DNA of 64,000 nucleotides from Ptychodera flava. Taxonomy: Eukaryota > Hemichordata > Enteropneusta > Ptychoderidae. Below, piece after piece: positions 45,426-58,900 of this stretch (the stretch's first letter is position 1; every line of letters begins with the position of its first letter). The DNA lies in the NCBI RefSeq assembly GCF_041260155.1, contig NC_091931.1:49113433-49177432 (forward strand), written 5' to 3'. The position numbers and the translations under genes were made by a program. The notes beneath the pieces were generated by a model. That model was not told the DNA's origin. It did no database searches and saw nothing but the letters and a program-made list of their open reading frames with translations.

Positions 45426-48400
45426 CATTTCAGATTGTACACGTGTAGACTGCATTTTCATTGTTGAAAAGTGAATTCTGGACCGGACTAGAATTCAAAC
45501 CTAAACAATAGCAGTCGGTGTTGCATATGTTTTTAAGAAGAAGAAGAACTTACAATTGCCATACAAATCAAAAATATTAAAATAGTCGCCAAAAGTTACA
45601 GCAAATGGTCTTTTAAATCACAAGGCACAGTGTTTTGAAATATTTTGAGCTAATATTACAGGGTTGTTGTAGAAATTGCGGTCACTGCAGATGTATTGCA
45701 AGCAGTTATCAAAAAAATCAAAAAGTTAATACGTCCTATTATTTAACTAAATAGCTATTAGCTATTAGCTATTTGAGTCTTCATATGAAATTGTATGACT
45801 GTAGAAATATACTGTATTCATTAACTTTTTGATTTGAAATATTACATAGTAAGCTTTTTGCTTATAGTCTCTATCCTTATAGAATTTATGTTCGTCATTC
45901 AAACCAATGTTTTATTCAGATTCGTCGATCAAGAGCATAGGAAAATGTTCGACAATATTATTTTGAATATTACTAGTTCTCATAACTTGATGTCAAATTA
46001 GCAAATTTGTCATTCTTTATGAGACCTCTGACCACGAAATAAGTTACCTAGCTAACATAATCCCCTTCAAAACATTGTCATCATTATGGCAACAGTGTAC
46101 CCTCGCGAGAATATTTTCATACTCTACAGTTATGCTTATTTACTCGTTCTCTTAATTTTGAATGTATCTCTCTGTATTTTGTTTGTAATGTAATATAGTT
46201 TAGGTTGAAGAAATTACAAATAAAGAAAATATGTAGTTTGCAGGCATCTAGGAAATAAAGCAACTTGCAATCATTTTATACAGTAAATTACACAGCTGTC
46301 TTTGTCGTTTATTTATCTCTACAGTTAACACTAAATATGCTCGTTCTGCTTTAAATCATGCAAATATTTTCACTCCTGAAAATATAAGATCGCATTCAGA
46401 CTTATTTCTATGTATAGTTAACTTTAGTTGTAAGAAGTTGTTCAAACGTAAGCTTACCGCTCACAAGTGTTACTTTTGTAACTGCTAGAGGGCGCCATCA
46501 AGCTTACGTTGACAGCCAATCCTAATATAAGACCTCAGCTTTCACAGCAACCACGGAATTAGCTCTGGGAATCTGTCCTATGAAACGATTGCTGGATTCT
46601 AAATTAACTTCGGGTAATGGATCAAAATTACAACTGTCATATCAAATCGTGCCAGGCTTCACCGAGTCATAAGTCTCTGGTTCGGTTTTAAAGTTGACAA
46701 TGTACGTATATGATTTGACCTGAGGTTTGAAAATTTAGCATACACTTTGTCCAATTTCTTATTCGCCGTAATCTGAAAATTCACGTATAATTTCTACATT
46801 ACATTTTACAGTTCAATATTTACGAATTTTAAGCCACTCTCCTACATTCCATTTAAAAAGTCAAAATTACGCATTTATAGTTCACTATTTTTGTTTCTTT
46901 ATAGTTTTTGTGGGATTTTTGTTTGTTTTTCTGGTTTTTCTTTTGTTTTCTTTTGATTTGTTTTTTTTCACAGCAGTCCGTTTTCCCGATCAGAACTCAA
47001 TGAGAAAAGCATCAAAGTTGGCGACAACAAACACCTTCTTCGCATGGTAGAAAGTGATAAACCAGACCGGAATCGATTCCCGTTGAGGTAAAATAGGTCA
47101 GTATGTATCTGAATGAATTGGCTAGACCCACTTGAAGACCAACATTCCGCACCAAGGGCATTCAACCTGCTCACCCCAAGAATTTTCTGTCAAATGAATT
47201 CCTGATTCGCATATATATTATCAACTTTCCTAATTAAAAGCTTAAAAGTGGAGGGATTTGACCAAAATTGATGAACTTTGCCAATTGTAGAGTGATGGAA
47301 CAGAAATGAAAGACATTTAACATATTTGTGTAAGATAATATGTTGTTTGCATATATAATGAACTTTCCTAATTTTTCATATCTTAACTGGAAGGACTTCG
47401 CGAAAGTTGATGAATGTCCTACGGATACTAATGATACTATGATATGATAGTAGTTTAAGACATTTTGCATTTTCACATTTGCTAATGGGTAATTTTACGC
47501 AAATTGCACCTTTAATATATAACACTCATACAAATACCATCTCGTGTAGATCTGTTATCATCTTTCGAAACTCGAGCTTCTACTCTTACAAATCGGCACA
47601 ATCAAACTAACACTAACTTGCTTCAATACCTGCAGAAAGAGCAGGCCTGAGTGTACATATTTCTCTTCTATTCACTCCCTGTTCAGTTATTTGTCGATTT
47701 CTGTTCCGATCGCAGGAATCCCGTACAATTACGCCAAAATTGATAGATTTTTCTAGCATTTCTTTGTTCACTTGAACGTTCGATTTCAGCTAATTTCTCT
47801 TAGCTCACTGGTTGGGCAAAATGTGACAGCTCGTGTTCTTTTATGAGTTACTAATCTTTCTGCGAGTGTTATTCTATGGAGACAGTATAAAACTTGGAAA
47901 TGTCATAGTGGGAACTATACCGCTTAACGTCAGTGTAATATTCACCCTCCAAAATATCAGAGAAGTAAATCACGCCCCTCTTTCTTGCGAGCTTCGATCC
48001 AAATGAAATGAGAACAATCCACGTTTACAGATCACTAAAGCTACTGGTGTGAATGTTTTAATGCACCTATCCAAACATAGGCATTACTTCTAATACAGAT
48101 GTTTTCCACTCAAGCGTCCACTGATTCATGCATTTAAATTAGCAATGGTTATCGCTTACCATCTTTTCATTACTTGGATTAGTTAGTAAGATCAATTCGA
48201 TATTAAATTGATTACATTTGTGGTACACGTAAATACATGAACTTTACTCTGGCATCTGTATCCTCATGTTGTATAACTATATGTTGACACTTGGTATGAA
48301 ATTTTAATTATGTTTGCTTCTTTCCGTACCAAAATCTACATGGAATTACATATACAATTGCCTTTTAATTAATTGTGAGCTTTGGACCGATTTACCATGG

Positions 48401-49439
48401 CCACAGTTTGCTTTTTGGCAATTTCATATGATAATCTCGCTCTAGTATTAATGCCTATTTATTATCGCCTTCGGGCATCTCCACCTGCCAGGATCTCTTC
48501 TCCGGCCTGGTTAATGCTCACCGAAATCAGACCTTGGCCGAACGAGTCGTTTGATCGTGTTTTTAAATCGCCTTCACGCGTAGGCGGTTGAAAGTGACGT
48601 GTAAATAGGCAATCACGTAATTGTATACAACAGTTCTTTAGTTCAAATCAAATGGCGACGCCCTAAAACGTTTCCCTGACCCCAAAGATGTCCCCGTGTT
48701 TTCAATTAAACTTGATTTCTTTGCAGTCTGATGAAATATTTATTCATACCTTTGTATGAAGATGTAGAACTATGTAATGCCCTCTGTACTGATCTGTTCT
48801 TCGAGTCACTTTGTACAAATGCATTCACTTTAATCATGTTTTTAATTACTGATGCATTTGATATTGTGAAACCAGACTTGTGAGCGTCTTTTCTCTTAAA
48901 AGTTTCACTGGCAATCGAAAGAAAGCAGTCAGCTCAATTTTAAATGACAATGATCGTTATGTTATCAGTAGAACTGAAAGTGGCAAACATTTGTGCTATA
49001 AATGTTTTTCCGTTACCAGTCCAAACTAAAGAGCCTTTGTTGCACCCATAGGGGAGAACTTACATGTCCGTCCCAGGGATGGGGCGGGAGTAGGGGTGTA
49101 TTTGTCTCAGTGCAGCTTTTCTGTTGCTGTTGCTTATTTTATTTCAATTTGTCGGACAATGATATTGCCAAGCTCAGTACTACCAACGTCTGTCTACAAA
49201 TACCAAGAGCTAGAACCGATCTACTGAATTATTTACTATTAAGCAGGGCAGTTTCTTAATGCAACTCGCTCCCTATGTCCGTGGTCAGCGCACCATCGCT
49301 ACTGTCTTTTAAAAGTAATTTGCTCAACCATTAAAATAGTTTGTCAACAAAATTTTGCATAAAAGAAATTACCGATGACTTTAGTTGTAATGATGGGCAA
49401 ACATTTCTCACCACCTTTGTTCGTGTAACCTAGCCAGAC

Positions 49440-49581
49440 GCCTATAAAATAGTTTGAATACAGTTGAGTTTTGCTTCTGCTTCCTGTTCATGCAACTTCC
49501 ATGTAGCTTGCCTGACAATAAAAATTTTTATTTTTTGTTGTCAGTACGGAACGTCGGCGACGACTAGACGCACAGGCAGCC
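49440..49581 (+). promoter_or_regulatory. Candidate core promoter and 5' UTR of gene C
   Basis: TATAAA at 49443-49448 is followed by sequence conserved with gene A (ATACAGTTGAGTTTTG) and then a leader ending GGCAGCC before the ATG. In gene A the TATA position reads CAATAAAATAG, a weaker match. Conservation of this block upstream of two paralogs supports promoter or leader function. The transcription start is not determined. Confidence 0.4.
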
Positions 49582-49999
49582 ATGACTGACGGAGAGGGCT
49601 ATGACATCGTAGATCAATTGACTAAATTTGAACAAGAGACGCTAGAGTTCGGGGAAAGAGATGGCGACATCGCATATGCTCACATCGAAAACGATGACCC
49701 AACGAGCTATATCAAAGAAATATGTGAGATTACATCTCTACAAGACTTTGACAAGCTGAAAACCCGACTGACCAAGTGCACTGCAGAATGGATGGACCAG
49801 TTCCTACAACTAGATGGACTAGGGTTGCTGTTGGAAGCGCTCGAAAAAGTTGGTGACAGAAAAAATTTAATAACTGAGGACGCCTTCCTCCAACTCGAAT
49901 GTGTTCAATGTATCAAGACTGTGCTCAATTCGAAAAATGGTATAGATTTTATCATAGAAAACAGAGAAACCAAGCAACATACCAGAGCATTGGCATTCG
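49582..49999 (+). CDS. INF2: Gene C exon 1: start and first part of DID
   Basis: Residues 1-139. It begins MTDGEGYDIVDQLTKFEQET, close to gene A, with an extra IENDDPTS segment resembling gene B. It continues WMDQFLQLDGLGLLLEALEK. KNLITEDAF replaces KPFKTEDAF. Donor is G|GTAAGT. Confidence 0.9.
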
Positions 50000-52900
50000 G
50001 TAAGTTAATCGTCTAGAAATAGTAGAGAGAGTTGTCGGGATTTGGAGATACATGTAAGTAGTTGTCAGTGTTTACTATTTCACTGCATATTTATTAGTTT
50101 TCTCGCCCGAGTATGCGCCATTATTCAGACCCGCTAAAATTATGTTTGTACTGAAAGTGAAACGTTCCCAAGCTCTTGACCTAAAGTTTGTAATAAATAA
50201 TTCTAGTTTAAATGAGAAGGATATTCTACTTCTCTCTAAATACACTGAAGAATGGAGGTTGAAGCGAGGCTCGTTTCTGTCTCCGTGACTGACGTTGGAC
50301 AACTTCTGTCAAAGTCTTCTTTCACTCTACTGTGTACATTAGACAGTTAATAACGTTAACAAAATTTGAATAAACTTAAAGCGGCTGTCACACGATAGAA
50401 CCTTTATCCACCATTGGCCATGGTTATGTTAAATTGTTCCACTTTTGTTAGGCATGAAACCAGCCATGAATAGAATATTTGAAACGTATCGTACACAAAT
50501 GGAATTGTAAAAGTTTAATGCAGCGCGAGCGACACTGTATGTAATGTAGGAATTTGTAGCGATAGTACCGCAGATGCTCACTTAGCAACAGGCACACTAT
50601 ATTGTGTGGTAGTAAATGCAGTGGCCGGGTACAGAACGATGTATATGTAATGTTCTCTTAATGGCCTGTTTCCCATACTCGACACGGCATTGAATAACGT
50701 ACAGTACGCGTATCGCATAACCAGTCGCATTTTTCCGCAAACGCATCGCATCAGCATCGCATTATTATTTTCCTACATCGCACAGTACTAGAGATTTCCC
50801 ATAATGCATCATGATTTGTACCAACGTAGATTCCCCGTGTGAAGTCTACCATGTCTCCCATGTGTAGACAAATTCCTGGACTAGTTGTAAAAATTCTGAA
50901 AACGTACTTTTAAGGACACCTTTCTTCTCAATTCCCATTTTAAAGGATTACAAAAATTGTGCTTGATTGAGAGAGGAGATAGCATTTTTATAATTTTTAA
51001 CTGATTGTGTCCTCAGCCATACAGAATAAAGTGGCTGAAAGTAGGGAGACTAGATGCACCTTTTTTATGGAACAAAAGGATATTGATTTTTTCCAAATAG
51101 AAAAGACAAAAGAAATTTACATGCTAACTTTTTTCAGAGAATGACCCCTTCAGTTGGTCATATCTTGCTTCCCAAAACTGTGACATTTGTAGTACCTGCA
51201 GAGTGTGACTTTTATCGTTATCTAACGGTTTCTTTGAAATTTATACTGCAATATTTCAAAGTACTTTTAATAAATATAATTTATCAATTATTTTGAGACT
51301 GAACATTATTGCATTTATGCAGAACTGAAAAAGTTATAAGAAAACTAACGTCGTTGGTACAAATCGAACAGGATTGTGGGTAATTTATTGTACTGTGCAT
51401 CGCATACGCATCACATCTGCATCACATAAACAGGGATAAAAGTAGATCGCATCATTGTCACAGCGCAAGGATGCATCGCATCGCATCATTATTAGCTCAC
51501 ATGTTCACACACGTGAGCTAATGTCATAGCGATGTCAGTCTGTCTGTCCGTCTCTGTGTGTGTGTGTGTCTGTATGTCTGTATGTCTGTCTGCTTACACG
51601 ATAACTCAAAAAACGCCTGAACAGATTCAAGTCAGATTTGGTAGACAGGTACCATATGCAACTTGCAAGAAGTGATTGGATTTTGGTTAGTGTGGCTTGC
51701 ATATTAATGAAGTTATGACATATCATTTTTTAATATATTTGTTTCCATATGGAGACAGAAATGACAGTGTCGACATATATTAAGAAATACTGCACATATA
51801 TTTCATGAAACTTTTCACAGATGACAATCTCGGAAAATTATGATGATACTGTGAGTGTCATGTCAATTATCTGCTCATTTGCATATTTAATGAACTTTTG
51901 TAATTAGTGACATAACTCTGAAATTCCTGCACCAAATTTGATGATACATGCAACAAATATTGATCTGGTATACATCTAATTGTACTGAGAAGCATTGGGT
52001 GGTGTCAAGTTGATAAATAGCTCATTTGCATTTTTATGAAGTTTCGTAATTAGTCATATAACTACGACTGGTTATGCGATACGCGTACTGTACGTTATTC
52101 AATGCCATGTCGAGTATGGGAAACAGGCCATTAAGAGAACATTACATATACATCGTTCTGTACCCGACCACAGCATTTACTACCACACAATATAGTGTGC
52201 CTGTTGCTTAGTGAGCATCTGCGGTACTATCGCTACAAATTCCTACATTACATACAGTGTTGCACGCGCTGCATTAAACTATAAATGCATCAAATTTGAT
52301 GAAATCTGCTGCATATACTGACACGACAGAAATCTGACTGTGTTGTAAAGCATTTAGTAGTGTGAAGTTGATTAAGGGCTTATTACATATTCAATGAACT
52401 CTGTAATTAAGTATATAACTTTAAAATTGCGGCACCAAATTTGGTGAAACCTGCTACAGATATTGTTCTGATAAATATCTAATTGTGCTATGAAACATTG
52501 AGCAATGTCAAGTAAATTAAGGGTTCATTTGCATATTTAATAAAATCTATAATGTATGATATTACTTCAAATTTACAGCATTAAATTTGATAATATGACA
52601 TCAAATCGATTCCAGCAATCATTATCATTCAAGGCAAATAAATTACCAGGTCCAATAAACAGTAAAAACAAACACACAAAGAAACATAAGATCACTGACA
52701 AAATCGGTAGTACAATCTTGAACCACTATATAAGTGGTGGTACCAGGTGTCCGGAATGGGTAAGCGTACCCTGCTAGCATGCTACACCCGTCAAGATTGA
52801 ACTAGTGAGACAAAGTTATTGTACGGTAATTCAGCTATCTGCTAAATTACTGTTCTGAGTCAAAGTAGGGAATACTGTCTTTCATCATCTGAGTGACAGA

Positions 52901-55900
52901 TTTGCCATATTTAGATATAAGATCTCCATATCTACCATAGAACTTCTTAAAAGATCTAACAACCTACTTTGTGAAAATCCTTGTCTCACCAGCTTTAAGA
53001 CTAATAAGCTGTGTCTCTCTTGAAAATCTCCATATGAATCACAAGCTCTACAGTATCTCAGTAGTTGTAAATGTACACACCATAAGCTGGACTCGACGGA
53101 ATATTACTGGTCAAGTAGGGAAAGTTAATGATTTCAAAATTAAAATCATCCCTTTTATCATACAACTTGGTGTGTATTGCATTGTGTCTAATTTCAATAA
53201 ATAGATCAAGATACGATGCTGAGTTCATGCTCTCCGTTGTTTCTTTAATTTCTAATTCATCTGGATATATGTGATGGAGGTAATTAGAAATTCCAGGATT
53301 GTTCAAACTGATGAGATCATCAATATATCTATAGGTATTATTAAAGGACTTTGCAACTCTTTTAGATCCTGAACTATGAGAGTCTGCATGAACTCAGCTT
53401 CATATGAATACAAAAATAAATCAGCAAGAAGTGGTGCACAGTTTGTACCCATAGGAATGCCTATAGTTTGCCTGAATGTCATACCGGCAAATGAGACATA
53501 TATGTTGTCAATTAGGAAGTGTAGCATCTTAATTACTTCCGTATCAGTGTATTTGCATTTGGCATCACTGTTGTTACTAAAATAGCCTGAATTGTGTTTG
53601 ATGACAATGTAATCATACCTACGACTGCCATTCTTGTACATGTTACAGATGTTGATCTGATTGATATCAAATTGCACTGAGAAGCATTGGGCAGTGTCAA
53701 GTTAATAAATTAATCACACAACTCTGAAATAAATGCGCCAAATTGGATGAAATCTGCTGCATATATTGATCCGACGGGTATCTAACTGTGGTTGAAGTAT
53801 TTAGTAGTATGAAGGGTTCATTTACAAATTCAATTAACTTTGTAATTAGCTATATAGCTCTGAAATTACGGCACCAAATTTATTGTTGATCTGATAGATA
53901 TTTAATTGTCCCATGAAGTATTAAGCACTGTCTAGTTAATAACAGCTCATTTGCATCTTAAATAAAGCTTTTTAATTAGCGATTTAACTGTAAGAGTGCT
54001 ATACAAAAGTGATGAAACCTGGTACATATAATGATATAACAGATATCTGATTGTTCTGTGAAGCGTACTACTATTAATGAACCTGTTGTAAAACACGTGA
54101 GCACATTCAGTTCACATCTGGTTTTCTTGCATAGCATACGTATGGCATACGTATATGCGTGTCGCATACGCATCGCATCATTTTCCTACATCGCATACGC
54201 ATCATACCAACAAATAAAAACGTAGATCGCATCATTGTCGCAGCCAAAGGATGCATTGCATCGCACCGATCGATCAACTCAGGTCGCATCGCATCCCCGG
54301 GATGTCAGCTCGACAAAGGTACATCACATTGACAGGACAATTTATTCAGTCGGTCACATTTTACTGGTTCAAAAGCAAGGTTATTTTCGTACAAAACTTT
54401 TAATATGGTAAATAAGGAGTAACGCTTCATGCTCAAGAATTATGCTGAATAAAGTATTATTTCTGTAATGACAGTAAGTATGACATTCAACTATCTTTTT
54501 TACGTTCATGTCTGATGATGTCATCCTTTTCTTAGTTTATTTTCTTTGACAAAATGAGCTTCTAAACCTCGTTTTTCCTAAAGTTTTCTATTCGTAACAT
54601 GTTTAATTTCAGAAAAATTATCTGACGTGATAAGTGTTTGAATTTGTGATGGAACTATTACCTACTCAGGGTGATCTAAATTGTCAATTAGACACCATCT
54701 CCAGTCATTTTGTCACCCTTTTTTCAAGGGAATGCGACACTACACTAAAATCGGGTGCATTTGTGCTGATTTCTTAAAGAAAATCGGCGCAACCAATCTT
54801 TCATTACATTGGTGATCACTTATTGACTTGTCAGCAGTTATGGTATATGTACAAGGCATCTTCATTCGTTTCTCACTGATACGATTATAACTACCATATC
54901 ACATCAAAACAGTCACAGTCCGGTATTCAAAAGTTTCATTCCAGCACAGTTTGGTGACTTCCCCTTTCACAACTTGGGTTTTAAGACTATGTAAACTAAA
55001 TTTAAAAACTGTCGGGCTACTGAAAGTTTTATGGAACACTTATTCAATAACGTTGTTTCGAACACAAATTCACATTTAGAGGTCAAAACTGAAAAAGCCC
55101 GGTTTCAGAACCCCTCGTCAAAGCACATGTACGATCATTCGATAATTCAATCGGTTGAACATCACTAACATCAAGTAAAGATAAAATGTTGGGCTTCGAA
55201 ACCTTTTCATTCCGGTACAATATAGTTCTTTCATATGTTATGTAGGTCATTTTCCTCCACTCATGACCTGAGTTTAATTAGTCTAGAACATCCTTAAGGT
55301 CATTTTTCCTCCATTACCTTGAATTCAATTAGTCGTGTTTCCTACAAATGAAGATATTTTAGAACGGTAATTAGCATATCAATAGAAGTTCTAGATTGTT
55401 CGTATACGCTCTAGATAGAATCATTGAGTATAAATAGGGAACAGCACAGTTTTCAGTCAGAAATTTGGGATCGTGACACTAACCATTCGGCGATGCGATA
55501 TGTAGACGATGCGATACGGATGCGAACTGATGCGATTGGTTATGCGATACTGTATTTGAGGTGCTCATGGTATTTTACTTACACATAATCATTCCCACCA
55601 ATTAATTGGATTGTCCCACTTGATCAACAAACCATATTCGGTACATACACTTCAAGAACACTGAGCCCAGTCTTCTGTTTGGCAACATCCAAAAACAGGT
55701 TCATTTTTTCTGAGAGGCCTATCAAGCTCTATGAAGCAACTTCAGCCCTTGAATTACGCATGGATTTGTAACATTGTTGAGTACGGGCCAAGTCTAGCTT
55801 GAAATAGTCCGTCATTAAAGGAACGCTGCTCGCCTGATTAATCGTGTTTGATGTAAAACCATCTACAGTAGAGTCCCCACTCTATACTGTCAATGGAAAA

Positions 55901-58900
55901 ATGTATCGTGTTTGATGTAAAACCATCTACACTAGAGTCCCCACTCTATACTGTCTATGGCAAAATGTATGAACAAGACTACCGCAAAAGGTGCATGATA
56001 AATACTAATAACGTAATTTGATGTATTCCTGTCACATTCTATCAAGAGAGCAGAAATGTTAAAGCTAGCGCTTACATTAAAGGATTTGATACAAACTTCA
56101 CAACATTATCATATTGCTAATACCTAGTTCATCTTTATTTTCAGCGTTGGATTCTCTTCATGTGCTTACAAAGAAAATGGTATTTGAAATCTTATCAGCC
56201 CTGTCGGTGTACTCTATGGATGGTTGTGGCATAGCTATAGATGCATTGGAATTCTACAAGGTAATCAGACTGATATTTGCTGAGTACTTGCAATGCAGTC
56301 ATGCAAAGCATGAAAAATAAATCAGAGTTTTATAAGCATTGCAACTTATTTTAGCGAGGGAACAAGTTTGATTCCTGACCTTTCCAGTGAAAATGCTAGC
56401 AGTATATAGGTTAACAAGGATACAAAGGTACATGTATATGCAAAGATACAACCATTTTCAGTAATAGAGCGCGAAGCCACTGCAGTGAACTGCAATAGAA
56501 CTGCTTACACTAATTAGTTTCAGCTGTAGCCGTGGCCACTTTGGTGTTGAACAAGGCTACGTGATACAGATAAAAAGTCTACTTGTACAAAGGCAAAACT
56601 AGCTCTGTCTGAGGCTCGGGTTGTAAATGAGAGTTTACGATTGGCATCCTGTGTTCAAGATTAAGATACAATGTAACATTACCATGCACTGGTCCATGTA
56701 CAAATCTTGTTTATTTCAACTTCCCCAGACAAACTGTCTGCATGGGACATACAATGTTGTCGAGATGAAAGTTTCATGTGACATTATCTATGGGATTTCC
56801 TTTGCACTTCGACCACAATGGCCTAGTACATGTGGGTTATGGAAAAACATTCATGTATTAGGCCGCGTTCAATAAATGGTGAGGGGGCGCTGGTGGAAAT
56901 CGGGGGATTCAAAAATTGTGGGGGTAGTCGAGGGTGGACTTGAAAGTTTGTCTCCACCTATAGGGGGACCTGAAAAGATTTCAGCTCCCAACATTTTGAT
57001 GGCATCCAATGGTTATAATGTTAGTAATAATTGAACAAAATCTAGAACCGTTTTGTCGCATTTTATGACTTTAATCTCGAAAAAATCTAAAAATGTACGA
57101 ATGCCATTAAATTTTCGTAAAAACAACAAGTTGGCAGGAGCTGCAACTGTTGACAATTTTTCTATATTTCTATGCAATGTGTTAAATACAGTTTCTTGGT
57201 GTCTCTTCACAGCATGCTGAAAAACACAATATTCAGTTTGTGAACAAAGCCCGTTTGTCTAAATATTGGAGATAATTGAATTATAGTTCAGACTGAAAGT
57301 TATTTGCATGGTATACGTAGGCTGCGATAGCAAGCTGAATACTGGACAGCTCAATATGCTGTAGGGAGTAGAACAAGACGCAGTTGTAGAAACTGAACAA
57401 AATATTGCTAAAATACAAAGTTAATACAGTTGTAATGTCACAGTTACTGCCCTGCTACTGCCTACTGTCACTGTCACTGTCACTGCATACCGGCAGTGAC
57501 AGTGATAGCTCTGACTTTGATATAGTTTAAGAAGACTTTGGGTCATAGGACACTCAATTGAAAGTGAAACATACATATACCTGTACACAAGATCAGACTA
57601 TAGGGCAACACATTGAAGACAAGGAGACTTAACAGTTACCCATGGATTTTTGAATTCTGGCATATGAGAATACTCAAATATTAGAGAAAAAGATGGAGTC
57701 ACCATGCTTGATCTTATACAAATGTACGATGAAAAGTCGGTTTTTCTAAAATTACTTAAAATCAACATATAAAATCATTCATTTCAAGTTCATGCAGTGA
57801 ATGAAATTTTCACATCTCATCGTACACAAAAGTAAAACTTTGAACAGTAACGTCTCTAAATTCAATGAAAAAATATGTAACTCTATGGAATCATTTATTT
57901 TTTAGGAAATTTGCTATTATCACTCCCAAAATTTCTGAGAATAAAACATTTATTTGATGGAATATTTTAACCTTCCCGTATTGTCAATTTTGTCTCTGTC
58001 TGTCTGTCTGTCTGTCTGTCGGTAGGTAGGTCGGTAGGTAGGTAGATAGGTAGTTAAGTAGGTAGGCATACATGCATTTCCGTTCATGTCATAAACGTGA
58101 AAACCACAACACCTACCACCTTTGATGTAAAAGCGCATCCAGGGGTGGAAATGTGAATTTATTCAAATGATCTTGTTAGTTTCAAAAACATGCAATTAAC
58201 GTAAAAAAGGCATAATCCTGCAAATTGCTAAAACTCTGTAACCACAGGCTAGATTGGGTTGAAATTCGGTATGCAGGTTTCTTTAGACAGCCTTAGTTAT
58301 ATTGAACCTGAGGTAAATTTGCATATCAATATTTGCGGGGAAATTTTTTCCCGTTCAGGTCAAAAAGTCTTCTCCGAAACTGCTTGTTGGGTTGCTTTTA
58401 AATATTTTTATGAATGCTTCTTGGGGTGATCTCAGTTAGGATTCTTCAAATTGTCATGTTTGTATTTTTGAGGAAATTTCCCTTTTTGGTCAAAAGTAAA
58501 TTTTTTCTGAAACCTCTTGTGCAATTGCTTTCAAATTTACTAGGAAGGTCCATAAAGATGATCCATGTCGGGTTTTTTAAACATGACAAGACCTGCAATA
58601 TGGGTTGCTGTTTTTGGTCAAAAATGCCAATTATATCATACCGTTTTATTAATGGTGCAAATACAGCGATCTGATTGGTCGAGATGTGAAAAAACCGCGG
58701 TAAATTCGCGATATTGTATGGTTGGTGCACGGGCGAGCTCTCTACTAGAGCAAAAATCCTTATTTGACGTTCCATGCCAGAGTTTCAGTATACTGTTATG
58801 ATATGATAGCAATAAAGCACACCCAGGAACGGTATACCACTCGGTTTTGACCAGTTCACTTCGTATATGCACTCGCGCTATCTCTTGTGCATATCTGTTG

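Larger units (their letters stand above)
44767..49581. other. Intergenic region B-C
   Basis: The sequence to about 47170 is related to the 3' flank of gene A. At about 47200-47480 there are two related stretches of a dispersed repeat (TTTGCATATATAATGAACTTTC type). From 47500 to 49300 I see no gene. The last 270 bases resemble the 5' flank of gene A. Confidence 0.55.
50702..55552. mobile_element. 4.85-kb TA-flanked insertion in gene C intron 1
   Basis: The left end CAGTACGCGTATCGCATAAC and the right end, read inverted as CAGTATCGCATAACCAATCG, are related inverted repeats. TA stands on both sides (50700-50701 and 55553-55554), and gene A has one TA at the empty site near 5608-5610. Subterminal GCATCGCAT-type words occur in four clusters. 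TA duplication and CAGT ends fit a Tc1/mariner-like non-autonomous element. The interior is composite: inverted host flank, a tandem repeat array and a Penelope-like fragment. Confidence 0.75.

Noticed and set aside
51833..54110. Repeat array considered as a CRISPR-like array
   Set aside because: Units are 130-150 bp, degenerate and without regular spacers; the host is eukaryotic, so it is a minisatellite-type repeat.
50702..55552. Insertion considered as a Polinton/Maverick
   Set aside because: Too short, with no polymerase, integrase or capsid frames, and a 2-bp TA duplication instead of 6 bp.
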